Positions 50,469 to 59,566 of a DNA stretch of 63,231 nt are shown in pieces. The stretch lies in contig JARGFH010000017.1 of assembly GCA_029210695.1 (NCBI GenBank), positions 1 through 63,231 of the forward strand, read 5' to 3'. Source of the DNA: Acidimicrobiia bacterium. GTDB lineage: Bacteria > Actinomycetota > Acidimicrobiia > Spongiisociales > JAHEDJ01. Position 1 is the first letter of the stretch; each line of letters starts with the position of its first letter. The notes under the pieces were generated by a model. That model was not told where the DNA came from, searched no databases, and saw only the letters and a program-made list of their open reading frames with translations. The position numbers and the translations under genes were made by a program.

Positions 50469-52052
50469 ATGACGGCCGACACCCGCACTTCGTCTCCGGC
50501 CCGCCGCCGCTCTGACTGGTTCAGGCAGCATCGCACGCGGGTCACCACGCTGGCGATCCTCGTCTTCCTGCTCCTCGCCGCCATGTCGGGTCTCGAGCGC
50601 GACGACTGGTTCTCGACGATCATGCAGGGGCTATCCGTCGGCGCCATCACGTTCCTGGTTGCCTCCGGGCTCTCGCTCATCTTCGGGTTGATGGACGTAC
50701 TCAACCTTGCCCACGGTGAGCTGTTCATGCTCGGTGCGTACGTGGGATGGACGGTTTACACGCGGTTCGACACGGTCGTCGACGTTCTGGTACCCCTCCT
50801 GGTCCTGGCCGCCCCCTTCACCCTTCTGCCGCTCTGGCGCCGCCTGGCCGTCACCATCGGAACGACACCGCTCCGCCGGCGCTGGGGTGGTTTGGGACTG
50901 CTGGCCTCAGGAGGGGTCATTGCCTGGCTCTCTGTGACTCGCTTTCCGCTCGTCATCTGGGATCCAGGGAACTTCGCGATGAGTCCGAGCAACTACTCGG
51001 TCCAGATCGACCTCGGAACGCTCGCTCCCCTCCCCGCCGGCTCTTTCGGATGGCCCGCCGCCGTCGTCATACCGGCAACACTGGTCGGAGGGGCACTGCT
51101 GGCGCTCGGATTCAACGTGCTCCGGAACCAGGTCAGCGTACACATGACCGTCGACCGCAAGCATTTGGCCGGGTTCGGCACACTCCTGGTGTCCTCAATC
51201 GTCCTCCTGGCGGTCAAGGGACCGCTCAACGACTGGGTGTTCGGACTGAGCACGACCTGGCGATTCTTCCTGGCGATGATCGTCTCCGTCTCCCTGGGCG
51301 CAATGGCAGGGGCCCTCATCGAGGTGGCGCTCATCCGCCCGCTATACGACCGTCCGATCTACCAGCTGATGGTGACTCTTGGAGTGGGATTCATCCTCAT
51401 CGAGTTGGTGCGCGAGGTGTGGGGTCGGCCCGAGTTCACAATGAGCCGGCCGGCCGCCTTCAACGGCACGGGACCTGGTTGTCCCGGAGAAGGCGTGGGC
51501 GGGTTCTTCAGCGGATGCTCGACTCTCGAGGCGTTCGGAAGCAGGCTCCGGGTCTATAACGAGGGGTTCGTTGTCCTCGCCGGCATCGTCGTACTGGTGG
51601 GCGTGACCCTGCTGCTTAGAAGAACTCGTATCGGCATGATCATTCGCGCCGGGGTTCAGGATCCGGAAATGGTCGAAGCGCTCGGCATCAACGTGCGCAG
51701 GGTGTTCACACTCGTGTTCGCCCTCGGTTCCGGCCTGGCCGCATTCGGAGGTGTCCTGGCCGCACCCTCGATAGGGCTCAGCACCGGCATGGGGGCAGTG
51801 TTCCTCCTCTCCGCCATCGTGGCACTGGCCATTGGTGGTCTGACCAGCTTCCCGGGGGCGGCGGCCGGCGCCGTGCTGGTCGGGTTGCTCCAGCAGATCA
51901 TCATTCGCTACGGACAGTCGGGCATCAACCTGCCGTTCCTGGATGAGCCGTTCAAGCCTTCCCCGACACTCATTCCGGCTGCGGCGATCCTGCTGATGGT
52001 CATCGTGTTGCTGGCACTCCCGGCCGGCTTGTTCGGGAGGAGCGAAAGATGA
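50469..52052 (+). CDS. LIV-type ABC permease (LivH) with a ~200-residue insertion
   Basis: 527 residues, against about 300 for usual LivH. The family start MQGLSVGAITFLVASGLSLI and FGLMDVLNLAHGELFMLGAY are followed not by the next core helix but by ~200 residues containing four more hydrophobic helices and a loop (SVTRFPLVIWDPGNFAMSPS). The core resumes at GALIEVALIRPLYDRPIYQL and continues with RIGMIIRAGVQDPEMVEALG (EAA loop) and SFPGAAAGAVLVGLLQQIII. A second shorter loop (CPGEGVGGFFSGCSTLEAFG) has two Cys outside the membrane. It overlaps the next permease gene. Confidence 0.85.
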   Translation: MTADTRTSSPARRRSDWFRQHRTRVTTLAILVFLLLAAMSGLERDDWFSTIMQGLSVGAITFLVASGLSLIFGLMDVLNLAHGELFMLGAYVGWTVYTRFDTVVDVLVPLLVLAAPFTLLPLWRRLAVTIGTTPLRRRWGGLGLLASGGVIAWLSVTRFPLVIWDPGNFAMSPSNYSVQIDLGTLAPLPAGSFGWPAAVVIPATLVGGALLALGFNVLRNQVSVHMTVDRKHLAGFGTLLVSSIVLLAVKGPLNDWVFGLSTTWRFFLAMIVSVSLGAMAGALIEVALIRPLYDRPIYQLMVTLGVGFILIELVREVWGRPEFTMSRPAAFNGTGPGCPGEGVGGFFSGCSTLEAFGSRLRVYNEGFVVLAGIVVLVGVTLLLRRTRIGMIIRAGVQDPEMVEALGINVRRVFTLVFALGSGLAAFGGVLAAPSIGLSTGMGAVFLLSAIVALAIGGLTSFPGAAAGAVLVGLLQQIIIRYGQSGINLPFLDEPFKPSPTLIPAAAILLMVIVLLALPAGLFGRSER

Positions 52053-53146
52053 CCGCGTCAAAGCCGGAGGCAACGCTCGAGGCGGGAGCAGGGCTGCCAA
52101 CGACCGTGCGCGACTGGCTGGCGTACCGGCGGGGACTCCTGATCGTCACGGGGCTGATGGTGCTCTTCCCCTTCGTGATCTCACTCGTCGTGGATGGCCG
52201 GGGCATCGGCTCGGTGCTGGCCAATGACCAAGGCAACGCCCTCTTCTTGCAGGGCCTCGCCATCGAGATCTTCATCCTTTCCCTCTATGCGTTGAGCTAC
52301 GACCTCATTCTCGGAGTCACCGGTTTGCTGTCGTTCGGGCACGCCATGTTCTTCGCAGTGGGCGCCTACACATTCGGCATCATGCTGAAGACGTTCGAAA
52401 TGGGGTGGCCCGCAGCTCTCCTCGTGGTGCTGACGGCCGCCGTGCTGCAGGCATTGCTGTTCGGAGTGGTGCTTCCTCGCGTGAAGGGGATCACGTTCGC
52501 CCTGGTCACGCTGGGCATAGCCTCTATGTTCTGGATCGTGATCCAGTCCAGCGACCTCTCCGACTACGCCGGCGCCGAGATCGGCCTTCAGGGGGTGCCT
52601 GCTCCTGCTCGGTTCCTCGATAGCACCAATGAGCGATTCATCTTCTACCTGATCACGCTGGCCCTTGTGGTGCTGGTCTACCTGTTGTACACGCGGATCG
52701 CCGACTCGCCGCTCGGCAAGGTCGCCAATGCGATCCGCGACAACGAGGACCGTGCCCTGATGCTCGGATACAACACCCTCTGGTTCAAACTGGTCGTACT
52801 GGTGGTTGCCTCGATGACGGCGGCGCTGGCCGGCACGATCCACACGATCCACCAGCCGATCGTGACGCCCAACGTGGCCGGCCTCGGCTACACAGTCACT
52901 GCTTTGCTGGTCATCCTCATCGGCGGGGTCGGCACCATCAGTGGAGCCGTCGTCGGCGCCGCCGTATTCAGATTGCTCCAGTACTTCCTCGACCGTTGGT
53001 TCGGCGGTGCCTCCGACTTGTTGATCGGAATCGCCTATGTCCTGTTGGTCCTCTACCTGCCGTACGGGATCGTCGGGACGTGGAGGGTGAAGCGCTTGCA
53101 GATTACGAGCGGCCGGAAACGCCTGGCCGCGCTCTTCCGGTCCTAG
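52049..53146 (+). CDS. LIV-type ABC permease (LivM)
   Basis: 365 residues, ATGA overlap. Typical LivM blocks are SYDLILGVTGLLSFGHAMFF, LVTLGIASMFWIVIQSSDLS, GKVANAIRDNEDRALMLGYN (EAA loop) and VILIGGVGTISGAVVGAAVF. Helices span most of the chain. It forms the channel with the LivH-like subunit. The cytosolic C-terminus RVKRLQITSGRKRLAALFRS is basic. The next gene starts 8 bp later. Confidence 0.9.
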   Translation: MTASKPEATLEAGAGLPTTVRDWLAYRRGLLIVTGLMVLFPFVISLVVDGRGIGSVLANDQGNALFLQGLAIEIFILSLYALSYDLILGVTGLLSFGHAMFFAVGAYTFGIMLKTFEMGWPAALLVVLTAAVLQALLFGVVLPRVKGITFALVTLGIASMFWIVIQSSDLSDYAGAEIGLQGVPAPARFLDSTNERFIFYLITLALVVLVYLLYTRIADSPLGKVANAIRDNEDRALMLGYNTLWFKLVVLVVASMTAALAGTIHTIHQPIVTPNVAGLGYTVTALLVILIGGVGTISGAVVGAAVFRLLQYFLDRWFGGASDLLIGIAYVLLVLYLPYGIVGTWRVKRLQITSGRKRLAALFRS

Positions 53147-53154
53147 GAGGTTAG

Positions 53155-54681
53155 ATGCCTATCAACACACTTCTGACCCGGCACACCGCCTACTACCCGG
53201 ACAAATTGGCGGTCGTGTTTGATGATCACCGACTGACCTTCTCGGAGTTCAACGCCCGCGTCAACCGCCTCGCCAACGCCCTGGCTGGTCTGGGCTTGAG
53301 GAAGGGCGACAAGGTTGCCACGATTCTCGGAAATTCCCTCGAGGTCCTCGAGGTATATCAAGCCGTCGCCAAGACCGGCATGGTGGTGGTACCGCTCAGC
53401 CCGCTGCTGCGCGGCGAGGGCCTGTCGAACCTCATAAACGACTCCGACTCCGTGGCCGTTATCAGCCAGGCCGACTTGGCTCCGCACCTCGACGAAGTGC
53501 GCGAAGTCCTTACGGCCGTGCCGGACGACCGTTTCCTCTTGATCGACGCGGAACTGCCGGGATTCCGGTCGTATCAAACGCTGACCGATCTCGCCTCCGA
53601 CGCCGAACCTCCGGGGGTCACGATCGACCGGGACGACACATACAACATCATCTATAGCTCCGGCACCACCGGCCTTCCCAAGGGGATCGTCCACACGCAC
53701 CAGATTCGCGAGGCCTACTGCACGGGCTTCGCCTCGTCATACCGGATCAAACCGGAGAGCGTCGTGCTGCACTCCGGGTCGCTCGTATTCAATGGCGCCT
53801 TCCTAACTCTGATGCCGGCCTTCTACCTCGGTTGTACCTACGTGCTGCATCCGTCATTCGACGCCCGCCGGATGATCGACTCGATGGCCTCCGAGGGTGT
53901 GACCCACGTCATGCTGGTGCCTTCCCAGATAATCGACCTCCTTGCGCACGACGACTTCAATGAGGACCACCTCCCGAACCTCGAGATGATCGGATCGGTC
54001 GGTGCACCACTACTGCTCGAGCACAAACAAGAACTGGCCCGTCGCCTACCGAACCGGTTCTCCGAGCTCTACGGACTGACCGAGGGGTTCGTGACGATCC
54101 TCGATCGCGACGACTACGAGTCGAAACCCGGCTCGGTCGGGATCCCGCCCCCGCTCTACGAGATGCGGATCATCGACGATCAGGGCAACGACCTCCCCGC
54201 CGGCGAAGTCGGCGAGATCATCGGGCGCGGCCCGATCACCATGCCCGGCTACTACAAGCGGCCCGATCTCACCGCAGAGGCGATCAAGGATGGCTGGCTC
54301 TACTCGGGTGATCTCGGCTACGTGGACGAGGATGGTTTCTTGTTCCTCGTCGATCGCAAGAAGGACCTCATCATCTCCGGCGGAGTGAACGTGTATCCGC
54401 GCGATATCGAGGAGATCATCGTACAGCATCCCGACGTTACCGATGTAGCCGTATTCGGCGTTCCCCACGCGCGCTGGGGCGAGACACCCATCGCCGCCGT
54501 CGTGTTGATGGCGGGCTCGGCTGCCTCAGCCGATGACGTGCGCGACTGGGTGAACGAACGCGTTTCGGCACGCTTCCAGAAGGTGAGCGAGGTCCTGGTG
54601 CTCGATGCCTTCCCCCGCAGCGTGGCCGGGAAGACGCTGCGGCGCATCATCAAACAGGACTACGTCGAGGAGTCGCCATGA
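53155..54681 (+). CDS. AMP-binding acyl-CoA ligase (first)
   Basis: 508 residues. Adenylate-forming motifs: P-loop [100 protein letters not shown] and the catalytic Lys in [15 protein letters not shown]. It activates a carboxylate as an acyl-AMP and then an acyl-CoA. Such ligases act on short or branched fatty acids and aromatic acids, so the substrate is open. It overlaps the next hydrolase gene by ATGA and is one of two non-identical ligases in this operon. Confidence 0.9.
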   Translation: MPINTLLTRHTAYYPDKLAVVFDDHRLTFSEFNARVNRLANALAGLGLRKGDKVATILGNSLEVLEVYQAVAKTGMVVVPLSPLLRGEGLSNLINDSDSVAVISQADLAPHLDEVREVLTAVPDDRFLLIDAELPGFRSYQTLTDLASDAEPPGVTIDRDDTYNIIYSSGTTGLPKGIVHTHQIREAYCTGFASSYRIKPESVVLHSGSLVFNGAFLTLMPAFYLGCTYVLHPSFDARRMIDSMASEGVTHVMLVPSQIIDLLAHDDFNEDHLPNLEMIGSVGAPLLLEHKQELARRLPNRFSELYGLTEGFVTILDRDDYESKPGSVGIPPPLYEMRIIDDQGNDLPAGEVGEIIGRGPITMPGYYKRPDLTAEAIKDGWLYSGDLGYVDEDGFLFLVDRKKDLIISGGVNVYPRDIEEIIVQHPDVTDVAVFGVPHARWGETPIAAVVLMAGSAASADDVRDWVNERVSARFQKVSEVLVLDAFPRSVAGKTLRRIIKQDYVEESP

Positions 54682-55526
54682 CCGACCGCTACGTCGAGAC
54701 GAACGGCATTCGACTTCACTACCTCGAATACGGTGCAGGAGATCAAACGCTGATACTCACCCACGGCCTGACGGCCAACGCCCATTCGTTCGACGGACTG
54801 ATCCAGTCGGGACTCGCAGACGGTCTGCGCGTTATCTCCATCGACCTGCGTGGCCGCGGGGAGAGCGACAAGCCGGAGACCGGATACACAATGGCCGACC
54901 ACGCGACCGACCTTCTTGGCATGTTCGATGCCATGGGCCTCGACCGCGTGACGCTGGGAGGGCATTCGTTTGGCGGTCTGCTCACCTACTACCTGGCCGC
55001 CAACCACCCGGATCGGGTCGACCGATGCATCCTGCTAGACGCCCCGGCAGAAGTCCACGAGGGCATCCTCGACCAGATCAAACCGTCGTTGGATCGGCTC
55101 GAAATGGTCCTCCCGTCCTGGGAGCACTACCTCGACCTCATCAAGTCCATGCCCTACTACGACGGATGGTGGGATCCGACGATCGAGGCCTTCTACCGGG
55201 CAGACGTTCAGGACAACGCAGACGGAACCGTGCAGGCGAGATCGCATCCCGGGCACATCCGGCAGGCGGTCGAAGGCACACTGGTGGTCGACTGGCCCCA
55301 ACTGGTTTCGACCATTCACCAGCCAACACTGTTTCTGCGGGCCACCGACCCGTTCGGTCCGCCCGGCGCTCTGCCGATCGTTCCCGAAGACCAGGGGAAG
55401 GCCACCATCGAGCGCATCCGCAACAGCCGCCTCGAGTCGATCCCCGGAAATCACATCACCTACCTATTCGGTTCGAGCGCCCCCTTGCTGGTTGCTGCCA
55501 TCCGGGAATTCTTGGAGCAGGCGTGA
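54678..55526 (+). CDS. Alpha/beta hydrolase
   Basis: 282 residues. HG oxyanion [40 protein letters not shown], elbow [20 protein letters not shown] and the C-terminal His in [12 protein letters not shown]. It is much shorter than the first hydrolase of the operon and not closely related. It looks like a small-molecule esterase, thioesterase or C-C hydrolase of the MhpC/BphD type. It overlaps both neighbours. Confidence 0.85.
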   Translation: MTDRYVETNGIRLHYLEYGAGDQTLILTHGLTANAHSFDGLIQSGLADGLRVISIDLRGRGESDKPETGYTMADHATDLLGMFDAMGLDRVTLGGHSFGGLLTYYLAANHPDRVDRCILLDAPAEVHEGILDQIKPSLDRLEMVLPSWEHYLDLIKSMPYYDGWWDPTIEAFYRADVQDNADGTVQARSHPGHIRQAVEGTLVVDWPQLVSTIHQPTLFLRATDPFGPPGALPIVPEDQGKATIERIRNSRLESIPGNHITYLFGSSAPLLVAAIREFLEQA

Positions 55527-56521
55527 CGCCGGTCAACATCGTCGATGTAGCCGCCTGGTTGCCGGAACGGTGGATGACGGCTGCCGAAATCGGAGAACGC
55601 TCGGGAATCGACGAGCAGATCATCGTCGAGCGTTTCGGACTCGACGGCAAACATATCGCCGGCCCGGAAGATCACAACTCCGATATGAGCGCCCGGGCGG
55701 GATTGCTGGCACTGGCGAGAGCCGGCATTGCTCCGGAAGAGGTCGACGTCGTCGCCTACTTCGGGTCGATGTGGCGTGACTACGAAGTCTGGTCGGTCAG
55801 CCCGAAGATCATGCACCTGGTCGGAGCAACGAACGCTTGGGCGTTCGAAATGGCGAACGTGTCGTGTGGTGCTCCCGTTGCGTTGAAGGTGGCCGCCGAT
55901 TTCCTACGGGGCGCCGAAGATGTTGACACGATGCTGCTGGTGGGAGCCAGTCGCGAGTCTCACCTCCTGGATTACACAAACCAGCGCTCGAGGTTCATGT
56001 TCAACTTTGGCGACGGCGGTGCCGCGGCGGTGCTGTCGAAATCACGACCGGGCCATCCGATCATCTCCTCGGCGATCATCACCGACGGGCAGTTCGCCGA
56101 CGACGTCGCGGTCTATGCCGGAGGCAGCAAACACCCGGCCACCCACGCGACGATCGACGCCGGCATGCACTACCTCGACGTCGGGGACCCGGTCTCGATG
56201 AAGGAGCGCCTCGACCCGGTCTCCGGACCGAACTTCATCAAGGTCGCCGGGCAGGCACTCGAGCGAGCGGGCATCACTTCCGGAGATCTTGCGCTGATGG
56301 TGCCCTTGCACTTCAAGCGCTCGTTTCTCGACTGGGTGCTGGAGGAACTCGACATACCGGAGGACAAGACGGTGTATCTCAGAACAACCGGACACATGTC
56401 CGGCATCGATCCGATCGTCGGATTGAACGAGCGGCGGGAGCATCTGCAGCCCGGTGACTATGTTCTCTTGATCTCGGCGGGAACCGGATATACGTGGGCG
56501 GCGAACGTGGTGAGGTGGTAG
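55523..56521 (+). CDS. KAS III (FabH)-like thiolase-superfamily enzyme with altered triad
   Basis: 332 residues; GTG overlaps the hydrolase stop. Thiolase fold: VNIVDVAAWLPERWMTAAEI, the catalytic Cys in FEMANVSCGAPVALK, FNFGDGGAAAVLSKSRP, the His in LMVPLHFKRSFLDWVLEELD. At the place of the FabH Asn (usually GNTSAAS) the sequence reads TTGHMSGIDPIVGL, so Asn is replaced by His or lost. FabH enzymes condense acyl-CoA with malonyl-ACP; relatives make or cleave C-C or C-O bonds on CoA esters. No ACP or FabG lies beside it, so primary fatty-acid synthesis is unlikely. Confidence 0.75.
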   Translation: MTPVNIVDVAAWLPERWMTAAEIGERSGIDEQIIVERFGLDGKHIAGPEDHNSDMSARAGLLALARAGIAPEEVDVVAYFGSMWRDYEVWSVSPKIMHLVGATNAWAFEMANVSCGAPVALKVAADFLRGAEDVDTMLLVGASRESHLLDYTNQRSRFMFNFGDGGAAAVLSKSRPGHPIISSAIITDGQFADDVAVYAGGSKHPATHATIDAGMHYLDVGDPVSMKERLDPVSGPNFIKVAGQALERAGITSGDLALMVPLHFKRSFLDWVLEELDIPEDKTVYLRTTGHMSGIDPIVGLNERREHLQPGDYVLLISAGTGYTWAANVVRW

Positions 56522-56523
56522 CG

Positions 56524-58014
56524 ATGGCAGTACCGGCATACGATTGGATCGGCTTCCATGCCGGCATCCGCCCACAGGCGGTAGCGCTGATCGACGACTA
56601 CACCGGCAAGCGCCACACCTTCGCACAACTCGACGATCGAGTGAGGAGCATGGCGGCATGGTTGGCCGGGAAGGGCGTCGGCGAGGGCGACCGGGTGGCG
56701 TTCCTCTCCGGCAACACGATCGACATCTTCGAAGTGCTGTTCGCCTGTGCCCATTTGAAGGCGATCATCGTCCCGCTCAACTGGCGGCTGGCAGTGCCCG
56801 AGTTGCAGTTCATCATCGGTGACTGCCGCCCTCAGCTTCTCATCTACGAGGACCAATTCCAGGAGGCAGTCGATCAACTCGTGGTGCCAACACACCTGCG
56901 ACTGGGCGACGACTACGAGGCGGCGCTCGCCGGCGCCGACCCCGCCACCGCTCCCCCGGTGACGGCGACCCACGACGATCCGCTGGCGATCATGTACACA
57001 TCCGGGACGACCGGCCACCCCAAGGGCGCCTTGATCACCCACCGGATGTTCTTCTACAACGCCATCAACATCGGCGACGCCGTCGGCCTCACCTACAAGT
57101 CCACGAATCTCAACGTGTTGCCAACCTTCCATACAGGAGGCTTGAACCTCTACACGACACCGTGCTTACGACTGGGCGGTTCGTCGGTCAACCTCCGCGA
57201 GTTCGACCCCGAGCGGTTGCTGCACTGGCTGACGTCCGGCGAGATCACCCACTTCTTCGGCGTTCCGGCCGTGTATCAGTTCCTGGCGGAGTACGAAGGT
57301 TGGGAAACGGCCGATCTGTCCAAGGTGGAGTCCTGGGCGTGCGGTGGCTCGGCGATGCCGGTGACCTTGTTGGAGCGCTATGCGGCGCGCGGCATCCACA
57401 TCCGGCAGGGCATGGGGCTGACGGAAACCAGCCCGACGCTGTTCTTGACCGACGAAGAACATGCACTATCCAAGGCCGGATCGGTTGGCAAGCCGGTCTT
57501 GCACACCGCGATCCGCGTGGTCGACGAGGAGGGCACGGACGTTCCGACCGGAGACATCGGCGAACTCTGGGCAAAGGGGCCGAACGTGACGCCCGGCTAC
57601 TGGGAAAGGCCTGAGGCAAACCGTGAGTCGTTCACAGACGGCTGGCTGCACACCGGCGACGCGGCCAGGATCGACGAGGACGGCTACGTCTACATCGTCG
57701 ATCGGTGGAAGGACATGTACATCTCGGGCGGCGAGAATGTGTACCCAGCCGAAGTCGAGCAAACCCTGTTCCGGCACGACAACGTCCTGGACGTTGCAGT
57801 GATAGGTGTGCAGGACGAGCGCTGGGGCGAGTCCGGTTTGGCGGTGGTCGTGCCCCGCAACCCGGATGCATTCGATCCCGCAGACATCATCCACTTCTGC
57901 GACGACAAACTGGCCCGCTACAAGATCCCGAAGCGGGCAGTGGCGGTGGACGAGTTGCCCCGCAATGCAGCCGGAAAGGTCTTGAAGCGCCAACTCCGCC
58001 AAGAGCTGGGGTAG
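56524..58014 (+). CDS. AMP-binding acyl-CoA ligase (second)
   Basis: 496 residues from ATG 56524, three bases after the previous stop; the earlier start at 56494 lies inside that gene. Motifs are AIMYTSGTTGHPKGALITHR, GVPAVYQFLAEYEGWETADL, QGMGLTETSPTLFLTDEEHA, HTGDAARIDEDGYVYIVDRW, KDMYISGGENVYPAEVEQTL and the Lys in PRNAAGKVLKRQL. It is more like fatty-acid or fatty-acyl-CoA ligases such as FadD3/FadD13-type than the first ligase. Two ligases suggest two acids or a cleaved product that must be reactivated. It is the last gene of the operon. Confidence 0.9.
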   Translation: MAVPAYDWIGFHAGIRPQAVALIDDYTGKRHTFAQLDDRVRSMAAWLAGKGVGEGDRVAFLSGNTIDIFEVLFACAHLKAIIVPLNWRLAVPELQFIIGDCRPQLLIYEDQFQEAVDQLVVPTHLRLGDDYEAALAGADPATAPPVTATHDDPLAIMYTSGTTGHPKGALITHRMFFYNAINIGDAVGLTYKSTNLNVLPTFHTGGLNLYTTPCLRLGGSSVNLREFDPERLLHWLTSGEITHFFGVPAVYQFLAEYEGWETADLSKVESWACGGSAMPVTLLERYAARGIHIRQGMGLTETSPTLFLTDEEHALSKAGSVGKPVLHTAIRVVDEEGTDVPTGDIGELWAKGPNVTPGYWERPEANRESFTDGWLHTGDAARIDEDGYVYIVDRWKDMYISGGENVYPAEVEQTLFRHDNVLDVAVIGVQDERWGESGLAVVVPRNPDAFDPADIIHFCDDKLARYKIPKRAVAVDELPRNAAGKVLKRQLRQELG

Positions 58015-58044
58015 GAAGAGGTACTGGGTTCTAGGTACTACTGG
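58015..58044 (-). repeat. Heptad tract after the operon end
   Basis: On the minus strand it reads CCAGTAGTA, CCTAGAA, CCCAGTA, CCTCTTC. It follows the ligase stop directly and stops 4 bp before the IS end. Confidence 0.55.
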
Positions 58045-58048
58045 CGAA

Positions 58049-59357
58049 CCGCCAGGGCATCGTTCCCACATTTCCGCCAGGGCATCGTTCCCACTTTGGA
58101 TGATTCTCCCAATCGATATGGGAGGGTCAGATGGGCGAGTTCGAGTCCGAAGAGGCGCGACGGGCAGAAGCGTTGCGGCTGGTCACCGAGGAAGGCTGGT
58201 CGGTCACGGCTGCAGCCGCGGTAATTGGCCGGTCGCGTCGCTGGCTGTCGAAATGGGCCGCTCGGTTCAACGCCGGTGAGGGACTATCGGAGCGGTCTCG
58301 AGCGTCTTCGACCTCGTTCCAGTCGTCCTCTGGCGAGCTTGTCGATGTGGTGTTGGAGTATCGGCGTCGACTCGAAACCGATCCGGTGTCATCGGTGGGT
58401 GGGTTGTCGATCCTGGCGGCGATGGAACGCGACGGGCTCACCGGGTTGCCGTCGGTGCGGTCGATCGAACGGATCCTCACCCGAGCCGGGATGACCCACC
58501 CGAAAACCAAGAAGACGTCACGGTCGACGGTTCCGATCCTGCCGTTACCCCAGGTCGGTCACCTCCCAGGTGTGTGGCATCAGAGCGACTGGATCCAGGA
58601 TCGCTATCTCGAGGGCGGGATCAGATACAACTCGATCCAACTCGTCGACATGGGATCAGGGGGCGGGATCGCCCGTCAATACCGGCATCGCAGCATGACC
58701 AGCGTGGCCGAGTTCTGGACCCTGTTTGTGCGTCTCTGCCTGTTCTTCGGGACCGAACCGGTCATCTCGCCGCCCCGAGAGCTGGGATGGACCAACGGGG
58801 CGGAGAACTTCAACAACCTCTTCCAAGATCGCACCATCGCCAAACGCCGCTACTCCACTCTTGAGTTGTTGGCCGGCGACACCGACCTGTTCAACCATTG
58901 GGCCAACCATCTCCGGCCCCTCCACCCGCCAGCTGTTGCTGGCACCCGCTACCCGGATGTGCTGGTCGACAACTTCCGTGACACACTCAGATGGCCGCCA
59001 TCGCTGTTCCTCGCCAACCACCAAGACTCCAAAGGCCGTCTTCGGATCCCCCTCACCGACGGGCGGGTCACCTTCCTGCGTCGCGTCCACCAACAAGCCA
59101 TCACCATCGCGCAACACCGCTGGCCGATCGATCTGCCCGACCACCGCCTCGTCGTCGCATCGATCACCACGAGAGACGCCACCCTCACCCTCCGCCACCA
59201 AACCGAAACACTCGCCACCCACACCTACCCGATCCCACACCCCGTCACCAACCCCTACTACCCACCCCACCCCCACAGCATCTACCACCACGCCCAGATG
59301 AGAACGATGCCGTGACGGTATAGACGGTCTACACAGGTGAGAACGATCCCGTGGCGG
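58049..59357 (+). mobile_element. Insertion sequence with doubled terminal repeats
   Basis: 1309 bp. The left end has two direct copies of CCGCCAGGGCATCGTTCCCA (58049 and 58074, 25-bp period). The right end has two inverted relatives ending in GTGACGG and GTGGCGG (59298-59318 and 59337-59357). So each end carries two transposase-binding-like sites. One transposase gene fills the interior. No target duplication is clear. A MITE lies 7 bp to the right. Confidence 0.75.
58131..59315 (+). CDS. DDE (rve) transposase, probably catalytically incomplete
   Basis: 394 residues. N-terminal HTH (TEEGWSVTAAAAVIGRSRRW, LSKWAARFNAG) and HTH_29-like part, then an integrase core. The first Asp is in VWHQSDWIQDRYLEGG and LVDMGSGGGIARQY follows; the late Glu lies in ELGWTNGAENFNNLFQDR. 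In relatives a stretch with QVDNE holding the second Asp lies between the FW..W helix and RLCL. Here FWTLFV runs straight into RLCLFFG, so ~30 residues with that Asp seem deleted in frame. The stop lies inside the inner right repeat. The protein may bind ends without cutting. Confidence 0.75.
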   Translation: MGEFESEEARRAEALRLVTEEGWSVTAAAAVIGRSRRWLSKWAARFNAGEGLSERSRASSTSFQSSSGELVDVVLEYRRRLETDPVSSVGGLSILAAMERDGLTGLPSVRSIERILTRAGMTHPKTKKTSRSTVPILPLPQVGHLPGVWHQSDWIQDRYLEGGIRYNSIQLVDMGSGGGIARQYRHRSMTSVAEFWTLFVRLCLFFGTEPVISPPRELGWTNGAENFNNLFQDRTIAKRRYSTLELLAGDTDLFNHWANHLRPLHPPAVAGTRYPDVLVDNFRDTLRWPPSLFLANHQDSKGRLRIPLTDGRVTFLRRVHQQAITIAQHRWPIDLPDHRLVVASITTRDATLTLRHQTETLATHTYPIPHPVTNPYYPPHPHSIYHHAQMRTMP

Positions 59358-59368
59358 ACTGCCACTAG

Positions 59369-59471
59369 TGGTCCGTCGCGGATTTGGTGACTTGGTCTCC
59401 TGCCGGACGATCCCCGCTGTGGCAGGGTTCGTGGCACTGCCTACCCCGGTCATCAAATAGCAGACAGACCA
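59369..59471 (-). mobile_element. 103-bp MITE-like element, copy 2
   Basis: Exact reverse complement of 16820-16922, flanked by CTAG on both sides (59365-59368, 59472-59475). It lies 11 bp beyond the IS right end. The right flank CTAGGTACTAGTTGG has the look of a heptad tract, as at copy 1. Confidence 0.75.
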
Positions 59472-59490
59472 CTAGGTACTAGTTGGCGTT

Positions 59491-59566
59491 TCTCCCTCGC
59501 GCAGCGGGGGAGATGCCGAGTCTTCGAGGCAGAGGGGGAGATGCCGAGTCTTCGAGGCAGAGGGGG
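59491..59566 (+). repeat. Two-hairpin repeat, copy with 28-bp tandem duplication
   Basis: Hairpin 1 is CTCCCTCGCGCAGCGGGGGAG; then ATGCCGAGTCTTCGAGGCAG and GGGGG occur twice (59506-59533 and 59534-59561). The same form occurs inverted at 7395-7446. Confidence 0.65.

Noticed and set aside
45797-58014. Polyketide or fatty-acid biosynthetic cluster
   Set aside because: There is a KAS III-like gene and two ligases, but no acyl carrier protein, ketoreductase or multidomain synthase; the LIV transporter fits uptake better.
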